In this document: piece by piece, positions 14,420-17,860 of the stretch
Position numbering within the stretch: the stretch's first letter is position 1
How the letters are laid out: each line of letters begins with the position of its first letter
Assembly (NCBI GenBank): GCA_964493945.1
Contig: CAZBQG010000068.1
Span: 1 to 17,860 of the forward strand
DNA: 17,860 nt
Direction: 5' to 3'
Source: CAZBQG01 sp964493945
GTDB lineage: Bacteria; Pseudomonadota; Alphaproteobacteria; Rhodospirillales; UBA2165
Made by a program: the position numbers and the translations under genes
The notes under the pieces: generated by a model
Database searches by the model: none
The model's input: the letters and a program-made list of their open reading frames with translations, nothing else
Told to the model about the DNA's origin: nothing

Positions 14420-15880
14420 CTACGAACGAGTGATCTTCACCCGCATGAGATCAGCCCCACTGCCCGTGGAATCGGTCAGCTTGAGGGACAGATCGGTCAC
14501 CGAATTGAGGCTCGGCAGATTGAAATCCTTGGCAACCGGGGTCTTCCAGTGGTCGAACTGACCGATCATCAGAACCGTGTCCGGGCGGATGCCCTCGCGC
14601 AGCACGGCCGGGCCCCTGGTCTCTCCAACGACGGACTGGATCCTCACCTCGTCGCCCTCCCCGATGCCCATCTCCCGCGCCCGCGAGCGGTTGATGATCA
14701 CCCCCTTGTGGCCGGCGACATTGTTGGCCACCTCCTTGATCATGGGAATCCCCACATTGCCACCCCACTGATATTGCATTGAACGCGCGGTCAGCGCCCA
14801 GAAGGGATACTCCTCCGGGTCCTGGCCAAATTCCCGGGCGTAATTCAGCCATGTATTCGAAAAGGAGTGATAGGTGGGCAGGAACTCGTATTCTTCAAGC
14901 TGCTTGTCCCACCAGCCAATGCCGGCTTCCTCCAATCGATTGGCCAGTTCTCGGCCGTGGCGGGTGAGCCTCTCCTGATAGGGCAGCTCGAAGCGCAGCT
15001 TTTGCCTTCTAAGAAAAGGCTGGAGATACCATTGCAGTTGGGAAAAATCGCGCAACATGAAACCGTTTTCTTGGAACCAGTCCAGACCGTTAACTTCCGT
15101 ACCGCCGGACAATTGGTGGCTGGCCGATTTACAGTGCGCGTCCCAAATCTCGTCCCGGCCATGAACGGTCTCCGGATCGAGGGAGAAATTATAGTCCTCG
15201 CCCTTCAGCTTGGCCCCCGCCGCACCCCCATTGACGGCCCGGTTATAGGCTTGGAGCAGGCCCGCCTGACGCGCCAGTTCGGTGGCGATATCGGTCATGT
15301 CCCGATTGTCGTAAACCGGGTCCACGGCCGGCTGGCGTATGGCCCAGCCCTCCTGGCGCCAGAAATTCTCGGTATAGGTGGTGCCCCCGATGCGGATGAG
15401 CTGCAGGCTTTCCAGATCCGTTGCCTCGGGCAGCAGAATATCGGCCATATGGTTGGTTTCGTCGTCCGTATAGGCGAAGGCCACTGTAAACGGAAATTCG
15501 GAGATCCGCTCAGCCACCTCGGATGATTTCCAGGACGAAATCGCCGGATTAGTTCGATAGCAGATCCACATTTCGGGCAGGCTCTGACGCGGCCAGTTCT
15601 CGGGCGTTTCCTTTTGAAACAGCCAGGGCAGATGGGCCGGCCCGAGGGCCGGTGACCAGGGCGAATCCGAAACCAACGGCACAAGCGTGGAAAAGGCATT
15701 GCGGATTTCCGGCATGCGCGCCCAGCCATTGGCCGATGTATCGTTGAACCTGTAGCTCATGAACCCATCGGGTCCGGGCAGGGCTGATCCGGTCCGGCTG
15801 TCGGCCGGGCGGACCAGCTGCACGCGGCATCCGATGATGCCGCCCGGCGTTTCCAGGGCGCCGACCAGAACGGCCAGCAT
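14420..15880 (-). CDS. Mo-bisPGD oxidoreductase catalytic subunit, C-terminal segment after in-frame TAG
   Basis: A 486-residue frame from ATG 15880 (MLAVLVGALETPGGIIG), continuous with the frame of the upstream segment apart from one TAG at 15911-15913; the ten codons between encode GGYHACWART. It holds the third and fourth domains of a DMSO-reductase-family enzyme: PEMWICYRTNPAISSW, FAYTDDETNHMADILLPEATDLES (a classical block of the family) and the molydopterin-dinucleotide-binding C-terminus with VIINRSRAREMGIGEGDEVRI. It cannot fold alone, lacking the FeS and first molybdopterin domains. With the upstream half, the protein from ATG 17119 would be 899 residues. No good ribosome site precedes ATG 15880. 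The true stop is another TAG at 14420-14422. Confidence 0.85.
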   Translation of the reverse strand: MLAVLVGALETPGGIIGCRVQLVRPADSRTGSALPGPDGFMSYRFNDTSANGWARMPEIRNAFSTLVPLVSDSPWSPALGPAHLPWLFQKETPENWPRQSLPEMWICYRTNPAISSWKSSEVAERISEFPFTVAFAYTDDETNHMADILLPEATDLESLQLIRIGGTTYTENFWRQEGWAIRQPAVDPVYDNRDMTDIATELARQAGLLQAYNRAVNGGAAGAKLKGEDYNFSLDPETVHGRDEIWDAHCKSASHQLSGGTEVNGLDWFQENGFMLRDFSQLQWYLQPFLRRQKLRFELPYQERLTRHGRELANRLEEAGIGWWDKQLEEYEFLPTYHSFSNTWLNYAREFGQDPEEYPFWALTARSMQYQWGGNVGIPMIKEVANNVAGHKGVIINRSRAREMGIGEGDEVRIQSVVGETRGPAVLREGIRPDTVLMIGQFDHWKTPVAKDFNLPSLNSVTDLSLKLTDSTGSGADLMRVKITRS

Positions 15881-15910
15881 GGTCCTCGCCCAGCAGGCAT
15901 GATATCCGCC

Positions 15911-15913
15911 CTA
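15911..15913 (-). other. In-frame amber codon inside the molybdopterin oxidoreductase
   Basis: The minus strand reads ACG GTG AAC AAT GGC TAG GGC GGA TAT CAT (T-V-N-N-G-stop-G-G-Y-H). The frame is unbroken on both sides, and the downstream codons resume conserved family sequence at once. One base change would restore a sense codon (TGG, CAG, TCG, TTG, AAG, GAG or TAC/TAT). A frameshift is excluded by direct reading. Confidence 0.9.
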
Positions 15914-17119
15914 GCCATTGTTCACCGTCTTGCCGAGCATGACCGCGACCGGCCGGAAAGGCATGGTTTGGCCTTCGATCTCCATGGTCTCGCCGACGCA
16001 GGCATTCTCCAGATATTCGTCGGCGATGCGCCGGATGGTTTCAGCCGGCACCTCGCACTCGTCAGCCGCCCAGTCCGGCGAATAGGCAGTCATATGGTCC
16101 AAAAGGACCTGAAAGGACGGGCGGGCCGAAACTTCGGCGTGTTCCCAGTGCTGATTGTCCGGCCCCACTTCAAAACCGGCCAATTCATGGCTTCCTATCA
16201 GGGCTGGCTCGGCAATATCCATATCGTAAGGTTTGGCCGTGCCGTCCGCGAGGTCCAGGATCAGCGGCTTTTGGCTCGCCGGATCGCGCAGATAAAAGCC
16301 GTTGGGACCGACCAGGTAGGGCGCGTTGGACATCTCCTTGAGAAAAGGTAAATCGCAGACCTCGCGCCAGTTCCGCTCATGAAGGATGCGGTGGATTAGG
16401 GCGAAGAGGAAGGCGGCGTCGGTTTTCGGTTTGATGGGGACCCATTCCGCCGAGACCGCGCCGGTCACCGAAAGATGGGGCTCAACCTGCACCCTTTTCT
16501 GTCCACGTGCCCGGGCGTCGGCTTGGCGGCGTACCCCGGCAACGCCGCCGGCGGCCTCGACATTGTTTCCGCAATTGATGATGTAGCGCACATAAGGCGT
16601 GTCCGGCGATACGATGAAGGCCCGGTGCCACAATTCGCCGTATAGATGCTCCGAATGGAAACATTTGACCCCCTGGCCCGATCCGAAGCCCAAATCCGCC
16701 GCCCCCCAGGCGGCGAGAAAGGCGGGCAGGGTTCCCATATAGCGGATCGGTGTTCCGCCGCCACCGAAGCTGGCCGCCAAGCGGGGAACGCCAGTCTCGT
16801 CAAGCACGCCCTTGGCGCGGATGGCACGCAGTTTCGCACCGATCAAGTCGAAAGCCTCATCCCAGGAAATGGGCGTGAAGCCCGGATCCTGGTCCCGCCC
16901 CTTTTGCGGATTAGTTCGTTTCATGGGCTGCCTGATGCGGTTGGGATTGTAGGTTTTCTGGATCAGCCCATAGGCCTTGACGCAAACCCGCCCGTCGCCA
17001 GGATGGATGCCGGACAATTCGTAATTGGATTCGATGCGGGTGGCGCCGCCCTCCTCAACCTCGACCGTCAACATATCCGGTCCTGAGGTGCATTGATGGC
17101 AATAGACGGGAACCCGCAT
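15911..17119 (-). CDS. Mo-bisPGD oxidoreductase catalytic subunit, N-terminal segment (PadB-like)
   Basis: The first 402 residues of a DMSO-reductase-family catalytic subunit, ending at an in-frame TAG. The start MRVPVYCHQC leads into the N-terminal FeS domain: C7, C10 and C46, with Pro14 where the third cysteine of C-x2-C-x3-C is expected. Next come YNPNRIRQPMKRTNPQKG, GFTPISWDEAFDLI, and GSGQGVKCFHSEHLYGE, where C153 is a candidate Mo ligand. No Tat signal is visible, so the enzyme should face the cytoplasm, fitting a CoA-ester substrate. I chose ATG 17119 (AAGGAA just upstream); a GTG at 17143 overlapping the ligase stop is the alternative. With the ferredoxin-NrfD protein it resembles PadBCD (phenylacetyl-CoA:acceptor oxidoreductase). 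Family is sure; the PadB identity is tentative. Confidence 0.88.
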   Translation of the reverse strand: MRVPVYCHQCTSGPDMLTVEVEEGGATRIESNYELSGIHPGDGRVCVKAYGLIQKTYNPNRIRQPMKRTNPQKGRDQDPGFTPISWDEAFDLIGAKLRAIRAKGVLDETGVPRLAASFGGGGTPIRYMGTLPAFLAAWGAADLGFGSGQGVKCFHSEHLYGELWHRAFIVSPDTPYVRYIINCGNNVEAAGGVAGVRRQADARARGQKRVQVEPHLSVTGAVSAEWVPIKPKTDAAFLFALIHRILHERNWREVCDLPFLKEMSNAPYLVGPNGFYLRDPASQKPLILDLADGTAKPYDMDIAEPALIGSHELAGFEVGPDNQHWEHAEVSARPSFQVLLDHMTAYSPDWAADECEVPAETIRRIADEYLENACVGETMEIEGQTMPFRPVAVMLGKTVNNG

Positions 17120-17139
17120 GCTTTCCTTGGAGATAGAGG

Positions 17140-17841
17140 TCACTGGTTATATGTCTTTCGCAACTCGCTTTTCAGGATCTTGCCCATTGCGTTTTTGGGC
17201 ATGGCCTCAACAAATTCGATGAGGTGGGGGATTTTATAGCCACCGATGGCGGCGCGGCAATGGGCGATAATATCTTCCGCTGGCGGAGCCCTCTCCGGAC
17301 GGGGGACTATGACGGCCATCAGTTTTTCGCCGAGCTTGTCATCAGGAACTCCGATAACCGCGCACTCCAAAATATCCGGATGCTTGTACAAGATATTTTC
17401 CACCTCGCTGGAATAGACATTCTCGCCGCCAGATATGATCATGTCCTTGGCGCGGTCCAGCAGATAGACATATCCGTTGCCGTCGATGCGCGTGATGTCA
17501 CCGGTGCGCAACCAGCCATCGGCCAAAACCTCGGCGGTCTCCTCGGGCAGGTTCAGATAGTCTTTCATGATGTTCGGGCCGCGCGCCCACAATTCGCCGC
17601 TTGCGCCGGGCGCCACATCCCGGCCGTCCGCGCCGACCACCCGAAGATCGACGATTGCATTGGGCTTGTCGACGGAGGCCATGTGGGGCAGGTCCTGCTC
17701 GATGGCTTCCCTGAATTCCCGCGGATCGAACATGGTCAAATCGGGCGAGGTTTCGGTCAGCCCATAAGTGTTGGACAAGCCCATATGGGGAAAATTCCCG
17801 GCCCAGGTGGTCGGCCCCCATTGAGTGGTCCAGGTTGAATG
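17140..17841 (-). pseudogene. AMP-binding acyl-CoA ligase, C-terminal part only; frame closed upstream
   Basis: The frame holds the C-terminal third of a class I adenylate-forming ligase: NTYGLTETSPDLT, GASGELWARGPNIMKDYLN, DGWLRTGDITRIDGNGYVYLLDRAKDMIISGGENVYSSEVE, and the A10 motif NAMGKILKSELR with its lysine intact. Going upstream, the frame is blocked by a TAA at 17842-17844, only about 25 codons before YGLTE. A full ligase needs roughly 300 more residues there, so the gene is either frameshifted near the window edge or truncated; a short internal ATG exists at 17784. Its stop (TGA, 17142-17140) overlaps a GTG of the Mo subunit frame, so it belongs to the same operon and would supply that enzyme's CoA thioester. 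An assembly or sequencing error at the edge is possible. Confidence 0.7.
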
Positions 17842-17860
17842 TTAGTGCATGACCGGCCTG

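Noticed and set aside
14418..14434. A TTCGT/ACGAAC stretch resembling the TetR-type box at the Mo subunit/ferredoxin junction
   Set aside because: It matches only half the core, lies at the coding end of the Mo subunit and has no -35/-10 in the fixed geometry.
15881..15913. Frameshift as the cause of the split Mo subunit
   Set aside because: Direct reading shows the same frame before and after the TAG, with the ten codons GGYHACWART between it and the next ATG.
15911..15913. Selenocysteine recoding at the split
   Set aside because: The codon is TAG, not TGA; only readthrough, suppression or pyrrolysine could be considered, and no pyl gene is in the window.
16910..16924. AGTTCGTTT resembling half of the TetR-type box
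   Set aside because: Inside the Mo subunit coding sequence, with only one half-site and no promoter.

Overview
The window is GC-rich, densely packed bacterial DNA. The gene families, the operon style and an AGAGCATTTTCC-type intergenic repeat suggest an alphaproteobacterium, possibly Rhodospirillales-like; this is an inference. Nearly every gene belongs to acyl-CoA or aromatic/alicyclic acid catabolism of the anaerobic or facultative kind: CoA ligases, enoyl-CoA hydratases, a 3-hydroxyacyl-CoA dehydrogenase, a thiolase, a benzoyl-CoA-reductase-type protein, a 4-hydroxybenzoyl-CoA-reductase-like Mo subunit and a membrane-bound Mo-bisPGD oxidoreductase. No tRNA, rRNA or CRISPR array was seen, and no gene-free stretch exceeds 300 bases.

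Layout. (1) 1-458, minus: enoyl-CoA hydratase cut by the window edge. (2) 628-3623, plus: TetR regulator and a lone XDH-family molybdopterin subunit. (3) 3724-5453, plus: 3-hydroxyacyl-CoA dehydrogenase and an amidohydrolase-2 protein with altered metal ligands. (4) 5451-5715: a 265-bp MITE-like element with 34-bp terminal inverted repeats; its ends supply the stop codons of both convergent flanking genes. (5) 7320-5713, minus: acyl-CoA ligase; 7833-7393, minus: MarR regulator. (6) 7953-12811, plus: a BcrB/BadE-type dehydratase/reductase subunit, a divergent crotonase, an HMG-CoA-synthase-like/DUF35 fusion and an SCP2-type thiolase. (7) 17841-12789, minus: the C-terminal part of another AMP-ligase, a Mo-bisPGD catalytic subunit split by one in-frame TAG, and a fused four-cluster ferredoxin/NrfD membrane subunit. 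This set resembles PadBCD (phenylacetyl-CoA:acceptor oxidoreductase).

Regulation. Three promoters share one architecture: TTGAC-N, a 17-nt spacer, TAAA-type -10, 1 nt, then an 18-bp box with core ACGNNCNTTCGT. They precede the TetR gene, the dehydrogenase operon and the 5713-7320 ligase, so one TetR protein probably controls all three units and itself. A separate perfect palindrome, GTGAAA-N4-TTTCAC, overlaps the predicted -10 of the 7953-12811 operon and is the likely MarR operator.

Joint function (inference). A carboxylic acid is activated by a ligase, reduced or hydrated as a CoA thioester, oxidised and cleaved by thiolysis, while the membrane Mo enzyme would pass electrons from an acyl-CoA to the quinone pool. 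Several enzymes have lost or changed canonical catalytic residues (amidohydrolase, dehydrogenase, second crotonase, HMGCS-like domain), which points to an unusual substrate or to a pathway not yet described. The amber codon and the truncated upstream ligase frame raise the possibility that the last operon is decaying.
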